In this document: positions 55,041 through 63,688 of the stretch, one piece after another | Layout of the letters: each line of letters begins with the position of its first letter | Numbering within the stretch: the stretch's first letter is position 1 | Origin: Halorhabdus rudnickae | GTDB taxonomy: Archaea > Halobacteriota > Halobacteria > Halobacteriales > Haloarculaceae | Assembly (NCBI RefSeq): GCF_900880625.1 | Contig: NZ_CAAHFB010000001.1 | Coordinates: forward strand, 558,001-622,000 | Direction of reading: 5' to 3' | Length of the DNA: 64,000 bases | Program-made: the position numbers and the translations under genes | Notes under the pieces: generated by a model | What the model saw: only the letters and a program-made list of their open reading frames with translations | Told to the model about the DNA's origin: nothing | Database searches by the model: none

Positions 55041-56207
55041 TCAGATGTCGTCTTCTTCCTTGACGTCGAGGATTCGATCGGCGATCGCTTCCATCCCCTC
55101 CCCACCCATCGCCGACTGGACAAGAAGGTGCCCGCCGAGGACGGCCGGGCTGATGACCGAGTCCGCACCGGCCCGCCGGAGTTTCTCGATGTTCTCGCGG
55201 TCGGTCGCGGCAGCGACGATCCGGGCGTCGGGGTTGAGCTGGCTGGCAGTCAGGATCGCGAGGGCGTCCTGGGCGTCATCGTTGGTTGCCACGAGGACCG
55301 CGCGAGCACGGTCGATACCGGCACGCTGGAGAGGTTCGTCGTCACTGGGATCGCCGACGATCGCGTTGATATCGCGCTTGCCGAGTGCTGTCGCGGCGGT
55401 ATCGTCGGGTGTCACGACGATGAACTCGACCGTCGTCTGGAGTTCTTCGAGGATCGGTTCCGTGAGGTCGCCGTAGCCGAGCACGAGGACGTGGTCCTCG
55501 AGCCGATCGAGTTGTGAACGTGTCATAGTACCGAGTGCTTTTGCGAAGCGGGCCTGGATCATCGGGCCGATCAGCGAGCCCAGCGCCAGTGCGAACGAGG
55601 CAGTCCCGAGAACGACCACCGAGAGGGCAAACAGCCGCGGTCCGTCCTTAGTGGTGGGGATCACATCGCCGTACCCGACAGTCGAGGCCGTCACGACCGT
55701 GTAATATAGCGCGTCCGTAAGCGTATCCACCCCGCCGAACTCATCGCGTAACGCGTAAGTCCCGACCGTTCCGTAAGCCATCGTCCCGATCAGCGCCAGC
55801 AGTGCGGCCAGCTGGGCCGTCGAAAGATCGATCCCTCGATCGAACCGTCGGTAGCTCACCAGGACCGCCGGCAGCGAGAGCACCGAGAGGGCGATCAATG
55901 GAGTGGATGCAACGTTCGTCTGAACCAATCCCTGGAATGCTGTCACCGGCAAAAGTACGATCGTCGACAGCCACGCCGCCCGCAAGCGACGTCGGAGTCC
56001 GGCGACTGAACCCAGCATGAGAAATCCCGTCAGTGCACCCGTAAACCCCGCTGTCCGCTGGATCACGGCCGGAATGAACGGCTCGAGCGGCCCGGAGATC
56101 GACTGCGCGCCGACGTTGACCAGTCCCGTCGCGACCGAGAGAACGGCCACCGCGGTCGTCAGATAGATCGCCAGCTCCGGTCCAAGCCAGTCCCGAGCCT
56201 TGCCCAT
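55041..56207 (-). CDS. potassium channel with RCK/TrkA domain
   Basis: A 388-residue membrane protein. The N-terminal part has about four hydrophobic segments, then a two-helix pore with selectivity filter TVGYGD (residues 176-181). A cytosolic RCK domain follows with the Rossmann motif LVLGYGDLTEPIL and ends in a C-terminal lid that reads NPDARIVAAATD. RCK channels open or close with Ca2+ or NAD(H). I start at the ATG at 56207; the open frame beyond runs into a tandem repeat. It is divergent from two further RCK_C proteins. Confidence 0.88.
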   Translation of the reverse strand: MGKARDWLGPELAIYLTTAVAVLSVATGLVNVGAQSISGPLEPFIPAVIQRTAGFTGALTGFLMLGSVAGLRRRLRAAWLSTIVLLPVTAFQGLVQTNVASTPLIALSVLSLPAVLVSYRRFDRGIDLSTAQLAALLALIGTMAYGTVGTYALRDEFGGVDTLTDALYYTVVTASTVGYGDVIPTTKDGPRLFALSVVVLGTASFALALGSLIGPMIQARFAKALGTMTRSQLDRLEDHVLVLGYGDLTEPILEELQTTVEFIVVTPDDTAATALGKRDINAIVGDPSDDEPLQRAGIDRARAVLVATNDDAQDALAILTASQLNPDARIVAAATDRENIEKLRRAGADSVISPAVLGGHLLVQSAMGGEGMEAIADRILDVKEEDDI

Positions 56208-56237
56208 ACCCGGATACTCCGCCGGCCCGGAGTAAAG

Positions 56238-56321
56238 TCTGCCGGGATGCCGTCCGGGAGTGGAATCTGCCGGAATAGCGTCCGGGAGTGGAATCTGCCG
56301 GAATAGCGTCCGGGAGTGAAA
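56238..56321. repeat. 28-bp tandem repeat, three copies
   Basis: Units start at 56238, 56266 and 56294 with TCTGCCGG, each ending in CGTCCGGGAGTGG or a near variant. Units two and three are almost identical, unit one differs at three positions. The repeat lies between the divergent channel and RCK_C genes. Confidence 0.75.
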
Positions 56322-56421
56322 ACTGCGGGGACAGCGCGGCCGGGACAGATCGACATCGTCCCGGTCGGGAGAAAACGGGACAGCCGGTACTGATTTCATA
56401 CTGGCCGCGGTCGGTTCAACC

Positions 56422-57654
56422 ATGCCATCGTTGCCGGTCGCGTTGCTGTTCGGCGTCTACCTGGGGATCCTCACGGGCATCATCCCTGCCCTGGTCGCCT
56501 GGGTCCTCGGGTTCCTGTTCAAGTACCTCACCGGCGTCACGCTCCCGGGATTCGGTGTGGTGGTCCTCGGCGTGGCGCTGGCCGGGGTCAACGGCGGACT
56601 GCTAGCCCTGGCAGACCCCTCGATCACGGGGTCGGCCAACGCCCCCTCGGTCGTCGTCGCTCTGCTGATCATCATGATGATGGTGCTATACGCCCACAGC
56701 AAGGGCGATCAACTCGGGGCGAGTGCGCCACGGAAGCTGTCTCTTCGGAAGCTCGGCGAGCGGACGCTCTCGCTTGACCTGATAGAATCGGTAGGGAGCA
56801 ACGAGGTCCGCGTTCGAGTTACCGGAGAAGTCGCCGACATTGAGGGATACCCGCCGCTGCCAGAGGACCTACGCGAGGAGATCACAGGCGGCGAGTGGAC
56901 TTTCCCGGCCGACCTCGACTTACCGGAGCTGGAAACCCGACTGGCCGAACGCCTCACAAACGAGTACGAACTCGGGGACGCCTCTGTCTCGATCGACGAG
57001 CGCGGGCGGGCGACCGTCGCCGCCGCGCCGCCGTTCTCGGGACTCTCGAAACGGATCGAGTCCGGCAAGCGCGCGGTCTCGGTCGACGCACTGGTGCCGA
57101 CCGGTCTCGCCCGCGGGGACGTAGCGACCGTCGTGACGGCGGACACGCAGGTCCGGGGAACGGTGCTGAGCGCCCGATCGGCCCGCAGTGACGGTACTAC
57201 GCCACCCTCGACGGCACCGGACACAGGACCCGATGGGACGGTCGAGAACACAGAGGATCCGGACCCGGTCAGGGCACCGACGACGATGGGCGGCGACGGC
57301 CAGGTGACGATCGCAGTCGGGCGGACCGACGCCGAGGCGCTATTGCGCTCGGACCGGGGGACGATCATCGTTGAGGCGCGTGGCACCCGCCGGGAGTACG
57401 CACTTATCTCCCTGCTCCGGCGGGCGGGCAAACGGTTCCGTCGGGTAACCGTCCGAGCCGGCGGCGAACTCGAGGGCGAAACGCTCGGCGCGGCCGGACT
57501 CGATGCACGGTTCGGTGCCGTGGTCCTCGCGGCCAGAGACGGCAGCGGCTGGCAATTCGACCCACCGGGAACGTGGGAACTCGAACCCGGGACCGAGCTG
57601 TACGCGGTCGGGACCCGGGACGGGCTGGACGAACTCGGGGAGGCAATAGCGTGA
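56422..57654 (+). CDS. membrane protein with RCK_C (TrkA-C) domains
   Basis: A 410-residue protein. Three hydrophobic helices occupy residues 1-95 (LPVALLFGVYLGILTGIIPA, then VVVLGVALAGVNGG and VVVALLIIMMMVLYA). The cytosolic part carries a Lys-to-acidic region and two RCK_C-like modules (VGSNEVRVRVTGEV and LRRAGKRFRRVTVRAGGELE). It lacks a pore signature, so it is a regulatory or transport companion to the adjacent channel. Its stop overlaps the GTG start of the next gene by four bases. Confidence 0.75.
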   Translation: MPSLPVALLFGVYLGILTGIIPALVAWVLGFLFKYLTGVTLPGFGVVVLGVALAGVNGGLLALADPSITGSANAPSVVVALLIIMMMVLYAHSKGDQLGASAPRKLSLRKLGERTLSLDLIESVGSNEVRVRVTGEVADIEGYPPLPEDLREEITGGEWTFPADLDLPELETRLAERLTNEYELGDASVSIDERGRATVAAAPPFSGLSKRIESGKRAVSVDALVPTGLARGDVATVVTADTQVRGTVLSARSARSDGTTPPSTAPDTGPDGTVENTEDPDPVRAPTTMGGDGQVTIAVGRTDAEALLRSDRGTIIVEARGTRREYALISLLRRAGKRFRRVTVRAGGELEGETLGAAGLDARFGAVVLAARDGSGWQFDPPGTWELEPGTELYAVGTRDGLDELGEAIA

Positions 57655-59486
57655 TTCGGTCTGTTCCGATTCGATTCGAGGGCGTCCCGGCACCGCCGCT
57701 GCAAACGTCGGGTACGACGGCTGGGGTACTGGAGGCGGCTGCCCAGATCGGTGGACTCGCGATCATCGCAGGGGCGGTCGCGGGCGCGGTCGCGATCGCG
57801 TTCCGCTGGTACGCCCGCAAGAAGGTTTCGACCCCGCCGGCAGTCCTACTTGCAGTGGCGGTCGTCGCGGCCTACCTGAACGCGACCACCGCGCTCGGGC
57901 AGGTGATGGGCGGCGATGCCGTGCTGAGCGTCAGGGTCGCGCTGTTCAACGTGAGCGCACTTCTCGTCGGGACTGTCGGGGCGCTCGTCGGGATCACCAT
58001 CGGCGACCGACTCGCCCGCACGGTACTCGGCGGGACCGGTCCGATGGCCGTCGATCAGTCCCTCGGCCGCGTCGTCAGGGCCGTCGGTCGCGTCATCACC
58101 GTCGAGTTGCCCGCGGAGATCGACGACGTTCCCGGATACGACCCCGTCGATCCAGACACGAAGGCCACCCTGGAGGGCAAGACGTTCGTCTTTCCCCGCG
58201 GTCTGACCGTCGAGGAGTTACGCGAGCGCCTGGCTCGTCGCCTGCGGGAGGACTACCGCGTCGGCCACGTCGACGTGGAGATCGACGCCGACGGGACAGT
58301 GACGCATCTCGGGTTGGGATCGCGCGCGGCAGGGATCGGGCCGACGCTTCCACCCGAAAGCGCCGCACTGGCGATCCGGGCTGACCCCGCCCACGCGGCC
58401 AGCGCGGGCGACCTCGTGCAGGTGTGGACTCGCAACCCTCACACGCGGCTGCTCAACGCCGAGGTCCGGGGCACGGCCGGCGAGGTCGTCACGCTGGCGA
58501 TCGACGCGGCTGATGCGTCGAAACTCGATACCGACGAGCGGTACAAACTCGTCACGCTACCTGTCGAGGAACGAGCCGATCGGGAGCTGACGGAACTGCT
58601 TCGGGCGGCCGAGGAGACACTCGGCGTCGTCGAGGTCGGCGACGGGAGTTCCCTCGCGGGGACGCCCATCGGGGCACTGGACGTGACAGTTGTCGCCGTC
58701 CACGCCGGCGGACCAGATGATCGAATCGAGGCGCTTCCCGCGCGTGATCGCGTTCTCGCAGCCGGGGACTCGCTGTACGTGATCGCTCGACCAGACGTGA
58801 TCCGACGGATCGAATCGGCGGCGGACGCGTCCGAAGGAACGGGCGAGCGCGCTTCGAGTACACTCTCGTCGGTGACGGAACCGACGAGCCGCGATCCGCC
58901 GACGAATGCAGCCGAGCGGGACGCAAACGCGGATGACGAATCAACGGAGGACCGACCACCCGGGGACGAATCAACGGAGGACCGACCACCCGGGGACGAA
59001 ACAACGCTGACCGACGAGGAGCTGCCCGAGCGAGCGGCCGACGAAACGGCTTCACGATCGGACGAGGAGACATCCGACGAGAGCACGAAAGGGGCGGGAG
59101 ACGACACGTGGGGAGATACCTTCGACGAGAACACGAAAGAGACGGAAGAGGACACATCAGGGGGCGCCTTCGACGAAGACACAAAGGAGACGAGCGAAGA
59201 CCCGGCGACGGGACCGTTCGACGACGAGCCGTCTGACGGAACGCCTGCAACGGACACCGAGGGAGAGAGCGAATCGGAGTTCGCGGCGGAGTCACTACAG
59301 CCCAGCGAGGGCCATTCCGGGGAGTCGGTCGATGAAATATCCGGCGTGGACAGTCTGACCGAAGAGGATGAGCTGTCCGATCTGGACGAATTGGCCGACA
59401 CAAATGACTTCTCAGACGTGGACGAATTGGCTGACGAGAGAACTGACGCAGATGACGAGGAGTCTACCGATCGCAACACCGAGTAA
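57651..59486 (+). CDS. membrane RCK_C protein with acidic C-terminal tail
   Basis: A 611-residue protein that starts with GTG at 57651, overlapping the previous stop (GTGA). Four hydrophobic segments lie in residues 18-120 (for example GLAIIAGAVAGAVAIAF and PPAVLLAVAVVAAYLN). RCK_C/TrkA-C-like modules follow around VEELRERLARRLREDYRVG and LVQVWTRN. The last 200 residues are an acidic, Ser/Thr-rich tail with two identical 30-base repeats (58935-58994), probably unstructured. It probably forms a complex with the adjacent RCK protein. Confidence 0.75.
   Translation: MIRSVPIRFEGVPAPPLQTSGTTAGVLEAAAQIGGLAIIAGAVAGAVAIAFRWYARKKVSTPPAVLLAVAVVAAYLNATTALGQVMGGDAVLSVRVALFNVSALLVGTVGALVGITIGDRLARTVLGGTGPMAVDQSLGRVVRAVGRVITVELPAEIDDVPGYDPVDPDTKATLEGKTFVFPRGLTVEELRERLARRLREDYRVGHVDVEIDADGTVTHLGLGSRAAGIGPTLPPESAALAIRADPAHAASAGDLVQVWTRNPHTRLLNAEVRGTAGEVVTLAIDAADASKLDTDERYKLVTLPVEERADRELTELLRAAEETLGVVEVGDGSSLAGTPIGALDVTVVAVHAGGPDDRIEALPARDRVLAAGDSLYVIARPDVIRRIESAADASEGTGERASSTLSSVTEPTSRDPPTNAAERDANADDESTEDRPPGDESTEDRPPGDETTLTDEELPERAADETASRSDEETSDESTKGAGDDTWGDTFDENTKETEEDTSGGAFDEDTKETSEDPATGPFDDEPSDGTPATDTEGESESEFAAESLQPSEGHSGESVDEISGVDSLTEEDELSDLDELADTNDFSDVDELADERTDADDEESTDRNTE
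58935..58994 (+). repeat. 30-bp tandem repeat in the acidic tail
   Basis: Two identical 30-base units beginning GACGAATCAACGGAGG at 58935 and 58965, with a partial third at 58995. They encode DESTEDRPPG twice in frame. Confidence 0.8.
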
Positions 59487-59531
59487 GCCCACCCCGGAAC
59501 GTTCTTTCCCTCGGCGTCCTGCACGCCAGGT

Positions 59532-59813
59532 ATGAACGTCACCTGGCGACTGTTTGCGACGCTGGGCGAAGCAGCGGGCGACAACGAGGTTACTCTTGAG
59601 GTGCCAGCCGAGGCGACCGTCGCTGATACCCTGGAAACGCTGTTCGCGCAATACCCTGCCGTCGCCGAAGAGGCACGCGACGAGGACGGATCGGTCTACG
59701 AGCACGTCCGGACGCTCCACGAGGGCGAGGACGTCGACGAGCCGCTGGATTCGGATCGGGCGATCGCTGACGGCGACGAACTGGCACTGTTCCCGCCAGT
59801 CAGCGGCGGGTGA
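59532..59813 (+). CDS. ubiquitin-like small modifier / MoaD-type protein (SAMP1-like)
   Basis: A 93-residue beta-grasp protein ending in the diglycine tail (FPPVSGG) needed for adenylation and conjugation. It starts MNVTWRLFATLGEAAGDNEV and has the family core (ALFPPVSGG). In haloarchaea SAMP1-type proteins act both as sulphur carriers for molybdopterin and as protein modifiers activated by UbaA. No activating enzyme is adjacent. The length is normal. Confidence 0.88.
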   Translation: MNVTWRLFATLGEAAGDNEVTLEVPAEATVADTLETLFAQYPAVAEEARDEDGSVYEHVRTLHEGEDVDEPLDSDRAIADGDELALFPPVSGG

Positions 59814-59861
59814 GTCGAACACCGATTCACGAGCGGGATCGACAGCCGCGACTTGATCGGG

Positions 59862-61103
59862 TTAGTTCCAGGGAACCGATCGCTCAGTGATCTCGCCGGC
59901 CAGCGGTTCTTGCATAGCTGCCCCAGGATCGTCGCGGTTGGCCAGTACCCACATCAGCTTGACCATTGCCGTACCGGGAAGCATATCTTCGCCTTCGACG
60001 ACGCCCGCATCGAGGAGGTCGCGGCCCGTATCGTAGACGCGATCACAGACGCGACCGTCGAGACACTGGCTGGTCATCACGACCGTCGTCCCGTCGTCGG
60101 TCAGGGCGTCGATCCGGTCGATCCAGTCCGTGTTGACGTGGCCCAGGCCCGTCCCTTCGATCACGACGCCCGCCGATCCCTCGACGGGATCGAGCATCGA
60201 CGGTTCCGCGCCGGGGACGAACTTCACGAGGTCGACGTCCGTTTCCAGGTCCGCTTGCAGTTCCAGGTCCGGTTCGCCACGTTCGTCGTACTCTTCTCGG
60301 AACGTGATCTCGCGGTTGTCGTAGTCGACCTCGCCGAGTGGGGCCCGACCGACCGTCTCGAAGGCATCCCGACGAGACGTGTGGTTCTTGCGAGCGCGGG
60401 TTCCACGATGAAGCGCACAGACGTCGTCGCTCTCGGTAGCATGCATACAGACCATGACCTCTGCGGCGTCACTCGTTGCGGCCTCGACGGCACAGACGGC
60501 GTTCATCACGTTGTCGCTGGATGGGCGATCGGCGGACCGCTGGCTGCCGGTGAAGACGATCGGTACCGGGGTCTCGAGCATGAAGGAGATGGCGCTAGCG
60601 GAGAAGGCCATCGTGTCAGTACCGTGCATGACGACGACGCCGTCCGCGCCGGCTTCGATCTCCTCGTGGATAGCACGAGCCAGATCAACCCAGACGTCGG
60701 GTGTCATGTTCTCCGAGAGGATGTTTGCGACGACACGGCCCCGATAGTTGGCCAGGCCGGCGAGTTCCGGGACGGCCCGGAGGACGTCCTCGGCGTCGAA
60801 CTGCGCGGTGACGGCCCCGGTCCGGTAGTCGACGGTCGAGGCGATGGTCCCGCCGGTCGAGATCAGTGAGACGGTCGGCAGATCCTCGTCGAATTCGACG
60901 GCCGACTGTTCGCTGGTTTCGCCCGGTTCGATGTCGTAGACACCCGATTCGAGGACGGTCATCTCGGTGGTCTCGCGATCGACGCCGACGTTGTATCCAT
61001 TCGGGAGTTTCACCACGATGGTCTCCTCGGTCGAGGAGGGGAGGACGACCCCCTCGATAGACCGGTCGTCGCGATCGACCCGCACGCGATCTCCTGAGTT
61101 CAT
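59862..61103 (-). CDS. gatD: Glu-tRNA(Gln) amidotransferase subunit D
   Basis: A 413-residue protein. After an N-terminal beta domain (MNSGDRVRVDRDDRSIEGVV) comes an L-asparaginase fold with catalytic threonines in STGGTIAS and HGTDTMAFSA, and the conserved Lys/Asp region around SDDVCALHRGTRARKNHTSR. It releases ammonia from glutamine for GatE, which makes Gln-tRNA in archaea. gatE is not in this window. I start at the ATG at 61103 (MNSGDRV); the 24 residues added by an upstream start lack conservation. Confidence 0.93.
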   Translation of the reverse strand: MNSGDRVRVDRDDRSIEGVVLPSSTEETIVVKLPNGYNVGVDRETTEMTVLESGVYDIEPGETSEQSAVEFDEDLPTVSLISTGGTIASTVDYRTGAVTAQFDAEDVLRAVPELAGLANYRGRVVANILSENMTPDVWVDLARAIHEEIEAGADGVVVMHGTDTMAFSASAISFMLETPVPIVFTGSQRSADRPSSDNVMNAVCAVEAATSDAAEVMVCMHATESDDVCALHRGTRARKNHTSRRDAFETVGRAPLGEVDYDNREITFREEYDERGEPDLELQADLETDVDLVKFVPGAEPSMLDPVEGSAGVVIEGTGLGHVNTDWIDRIDALTDDGTTVVMTSQCLDGRVCDRVYDTGRDLLDAGVVEGEDMLPGTAMVKLMWVLANRDDPGAAMQEPLAGEITERSVPWN

Positions 61104-61188
61104 GTACCCGTCGCTATCGGGTCGGGTGACGTAAAACCATCTTTCCCGGGCGGGAAAGGTCCATGTGGCTGGCACACTCAGGACCTAC

Positions 61189-61704
61189 ATGGTCGAACGT
61201 TCCGAGGAACAGACGCGCGAGCGGTCGGTGGGTGTGGACGCGGACGCGGTGGATGTCGATCTCGCCGAGAGAGCCGAGGTCGACGGGGACACTCCCGACC
61301 GCGGCGTCGGAGGGGAGTCGACCGGCCGATTGGGTCGACTCCGGAGGCGGTTCGGTTCGATATTCTCGGTACGATCGTTCCTTCTGAGCCTGCTCACGAC
61401 CGTCGTTGGGGCCATCACGTTCGGATTCGTGATCCCCTTCTTCGGCTCACTGGCAGCTCTGGGAGGCGTCTTCGCCGTCGCGTTCGCGTTCGGCGCCCTC
61501 GGAAGCAGACGCCGGTATCTGGAAGTCGGCCTGGCCGGTGCGGTGACGGCGGCGCTGGGCACACTCACCGAGTTTCTGGTCGTCACGCTGGTTGGAGAGA
61601 GCCAGCTACTCGTCGTCTTCGGTGCAGGGAGCGGTCTCCTCGCAGCATTGGCCGGCCACTACTTCGGCCGGGACCTACGGTCGGGCATGACCCGAAACGT
61701 CTGA
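61189..61704 (+). CDS. small membrane protein, DUF456-like
   Basis: A 171-residue protein from the ATG at 61189. The first 55 residues are acidic and polar. Three or four helices follow (FLLSLLTTVVGAITFGF, LAALGGVFAVAFAFGAL, VGLAGAVTAALGTLTEF and LLVVFGAGSGLLAALAG) in a glycine-rich pattern. This is reminiscent of DUF456-type proteins but the match is uncertain. It converges on the ArsR-type gene with only five bases between the stops. Confidence 0.6.
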   Translation: MVERSEEQTRERSVGVDADAVDVDLAERAEVDGDTPDRGVGGESTGRLGRLRRRFGSIFSVRSFLLSLLTTVVGAITFGFVIPFFGSLAALGGVFAVAFAFGALGSRRRYLEVGLAGAVTAALGTLTEFLVVTLVGESQLLVVFGAGSGLLAALAGHYFGRDLRSGMTRNV

Positions 61705-61709
61705 AACGA

Positions 61710-62360
61710 TCAGACGGCGAGTTTCCAACCGTCATCCGTCTGTTCGACGACGTCGCGGGATTGTAAGGTCTCGATGACGTCTTCGACCACTGACGGCGGG
61801 ACCTCGGCCTCACGCGAGACAGTCTCGACGTCGGTCGGGCCGTCGGCGAGAACGCCCATGATCTCGACGTACAGGCGCCGTTCGCCTTCTTCGATCTCGT
61901 CGCCAATCTGCTCCATGACGTCCGTCATGCGACCCTGCACCCATCGCTGAGCCAGTGACAGTTCGTTCTGGAGGCAGCGCAGCCGGCGCAATTCGACGGC
62001 GAGTTCCGGAAGGTCTGAGGCACCGTCCGGATCCACGTCGATCGAGAGGTGTTTCGTCGCAGTGATATCAAGCCCGGAACTCGCCGGATAGGCAGTCTTC
62101 GTCCCGAAGTCGTACGGTGAGGCCGAAACTTCGAGTCGAAACCCCCGTGAAATATAGAAGTACTTCCGACGGCGGTCGTCGGTCCGGCTCTCGACCAGTC
62201 CGGCCTCCTCAAGTTGACGGAGGTGGTCGATGACCGCTTTCGGACTCACGCCGAGGTAGTCGCTGATCTCGGTAACGAAACAGGGCTTGCGTGCCAACAA
62301 CCGCAGGATGCGACGCCGGTTGGCGTTCCCCAGTAGATCCAGCAACTCGGCGGATTCCAT
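61710..62360 (-). CDS. ArsR-type winged-helix regulator
   Basis: A 216-residue protein. The N-terminal 65 residues are an ArsR-type winged helix (MESAELLDLLGNANRRRILR, then FVTEISDYLGVSPKAVIDHL and a DDRRRKYFYI wing). A coiled-coil middle (about 120-165) and a second winged-helix-like region (ADGPTDVETVSREAEVPPSV) complete it. A CTTATCA stretch at about 62384-62390 on the minus strand serves as TATA box at leaderless spacing. This architecture is frequent in haloarchaeal transcription regulators; no ligand pocket or operator is evident. Confidence 0.85.
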   Translation of the reverse strand: MESAELLDLLGNANRRRILRLLARKPCFVTEISDYLGVSPKAVIDHLRQLEEAGLVESRTDDRRRKYFYISRGFRLEVSASPYDFGTKTAYPASSGLDITATKHLSIDVDPDGASDLPELAVELRRLRCLQNELSLAQRWVQGRMTDVMEQIGDEIEEGERRLYVEIMGVLADGPTDVETVSREAEVPPSVVEDVIETLQSRDVVEQTDDGWKLAV

Positions 62361-62510
62361 TTACGTGACGTTACCGCTTCTCCTTGATAAGCGTGTCTGT
62401 CAGCATTGGGGAACGCGGGCCATCTCACGAAGGACAGTTACGTCCATCCCACGGACGACTGAGCAAGAATCGACCGTCGATCACGCGTCCGTCGAGCTGC
62501 CTTCGGATTG

Positions 62511-63449
62511 CTAGGTTGATCGCTCGTCCGGCGGCCCTGCTCCGTCATCTGGTGGGCCAGTCCCGCCATCGTTGGATGGTCCTGTTTCGTCGTCATCGGG
62601 TGGGCCAGTCCCGCCATCGTTGGATGGTCCTGTTTCGTCGTCATCGGGTGGCCCTGTTTCGCCATCGTTGGATGGTCCTGTTTCGCCGTCATCGGGTGGT
62701 CCTGTTTCGTCGTCATCTGGTGGTCCTGTCTCGTCATCGTCTGGCGGCCCCGCTCCGTTATCATCCGGCGGTCCCGCCGTATCGTTGGTGGGCGGACCGG
62801 CGGGCGCGTTGGCCGGTGGACCGGTCTCGTTGTCGTCCGGCGGACCGGCGGGCGCGTTGGCCGGCGGGCCACCCGGGACACCGTCCGGTGGGCCGAGCGA
62901 GAGATTGCGGGCCATCGAGGCCACCTCGTGCCCCGACAAATTGGCCGCCTCTGTGCGGAGTCGGTCGAGCCGCACCGCGTTGACGCCAGTGCGATCAGCG
63001 ACGCGTTCGGTCTCGTTGATCGACCGCTGGAGGTTCCGAACGCGTGTGGTGAGACGCGCGACCTCACCAGCGGTCGCCGGATCAGTGACGTTGACGCCCT
63101 GTCCTTGCATTCGATCCAGGGACGCCTCGAGTCTCTGGAGGCGGTTCTCGAGGCGTTCAGTCCGGCTTTGAACCTGTCTGGCGGCCGTCGACGCGTTCTC
63201 GTCGACACGCTGGACCCACATGCCGGTCTCGACAGAGTCGCTCGCCGTGGCCGCACTCGACTGCATGAAGGCACTCATCTGACTGCCGAACGTGCCCTCG
63301 CTCGCGTTTCCGCCCGTCACCTGGGCGACACCGACCTCTGCAGTCGCCGCCGATTCCCCATCGACGCCGGCCGTCGCGTAGGCCAGCGCCGGCACGGCAA
63401 CGAGCGCGAGGACCACCAACAAGACGACGAAGGCACCTCGTGGCTGCAT
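62511..63449 (-). CDS. secreted coiled-coil protein with a GPPDDD repeat tail
   Basis: A 312-residue exported protein. A signal peptide (AFVVLLVVLALVAVPALAYA) is followed by a helical coiled-coil region (about 85-180) with several NXS/T sites. The last 130 residues are repetitive: units of GPPDDDETGPSNDGGT and related forms, very acidic and proline-rich. It is probably a cell-surface or secreted protein. It has no catalytic motif and is monocistronic. Confidence 0.75.
   Translation of the reverse strand: MQPRGAFVVLLVVLALVAVPALAYATAGVDGESAATAEVGVAQVTGGNASEGTFGSQMSAFMQSSAATASDSVETGMWVQRVDENASTAARQVQSRTERLENRLQRLEASLDRMQGQGVNVTDPATAGEVARLTTRVRNLQRSINETERVADRTGVNAVRLDRLRTEAANLSGHEVASMARNLSLGPPDGVPGGPPANAPAGPPDDNETGPPANAPAGPPTNDTAGPPDDNGAGPPDDDETGPPDDDETGPPDDGETGPSNDGETGPPDDDETGPSNDGGTGPPDDDETGPSNDGGTGPPDDGAGPPDERST
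62553..62648. repeat. 48-bp repeats encoding the PPDD tail
   Basis: The 48-base unit starting TGGGCCAGTCCCGCCATCGT at 62553 is repeated with few changes at 62601; shorter variants continue to about 62760. In the minus-strand gene each unit encodes 16 residues (GPPDDDETGPSNDGGT). Confidence 0.7.
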
Positions 63450-63651
63450 AAGAGATTCTACACCCCCACTACACTAAAACGTCAGCGGCCGTTCGGAACC
63501 GTTCACGGGCCGATGAAACGCTATGAGACAGTCCAAGACCGTTTTTCAATCCGTCTGGATAGGTTATCGGTTACTGTCCAGTATCGGTGGCTCAACGGTC
63601 GAGATACCGTTCGTCAGAACGTCCCGAAAGCGATTCGACCGCTGGAAAAGG

Positions 63652-63658
63652 TTTATAT
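63652..63658 (+). promoter_or_regulatory. TATA box of the 63689 gene
   Basis: TTTATAT lies 31-37 bases before the ATG at 63689, suiting a leaderless or nearly leaderless transcript. Confidence 0.5.
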
Positions 63659-63688
63659 GATTCGGTATGTCATATGTTATTGTACCGC

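Noticed and set aside
56208-56423. N-terminal extension of the potassium channel to 56423
   Set aside because: The extension translates the 28-bp tandem repeat and has no conservation. The ATG at 56207 starts right before the first membrane helix.
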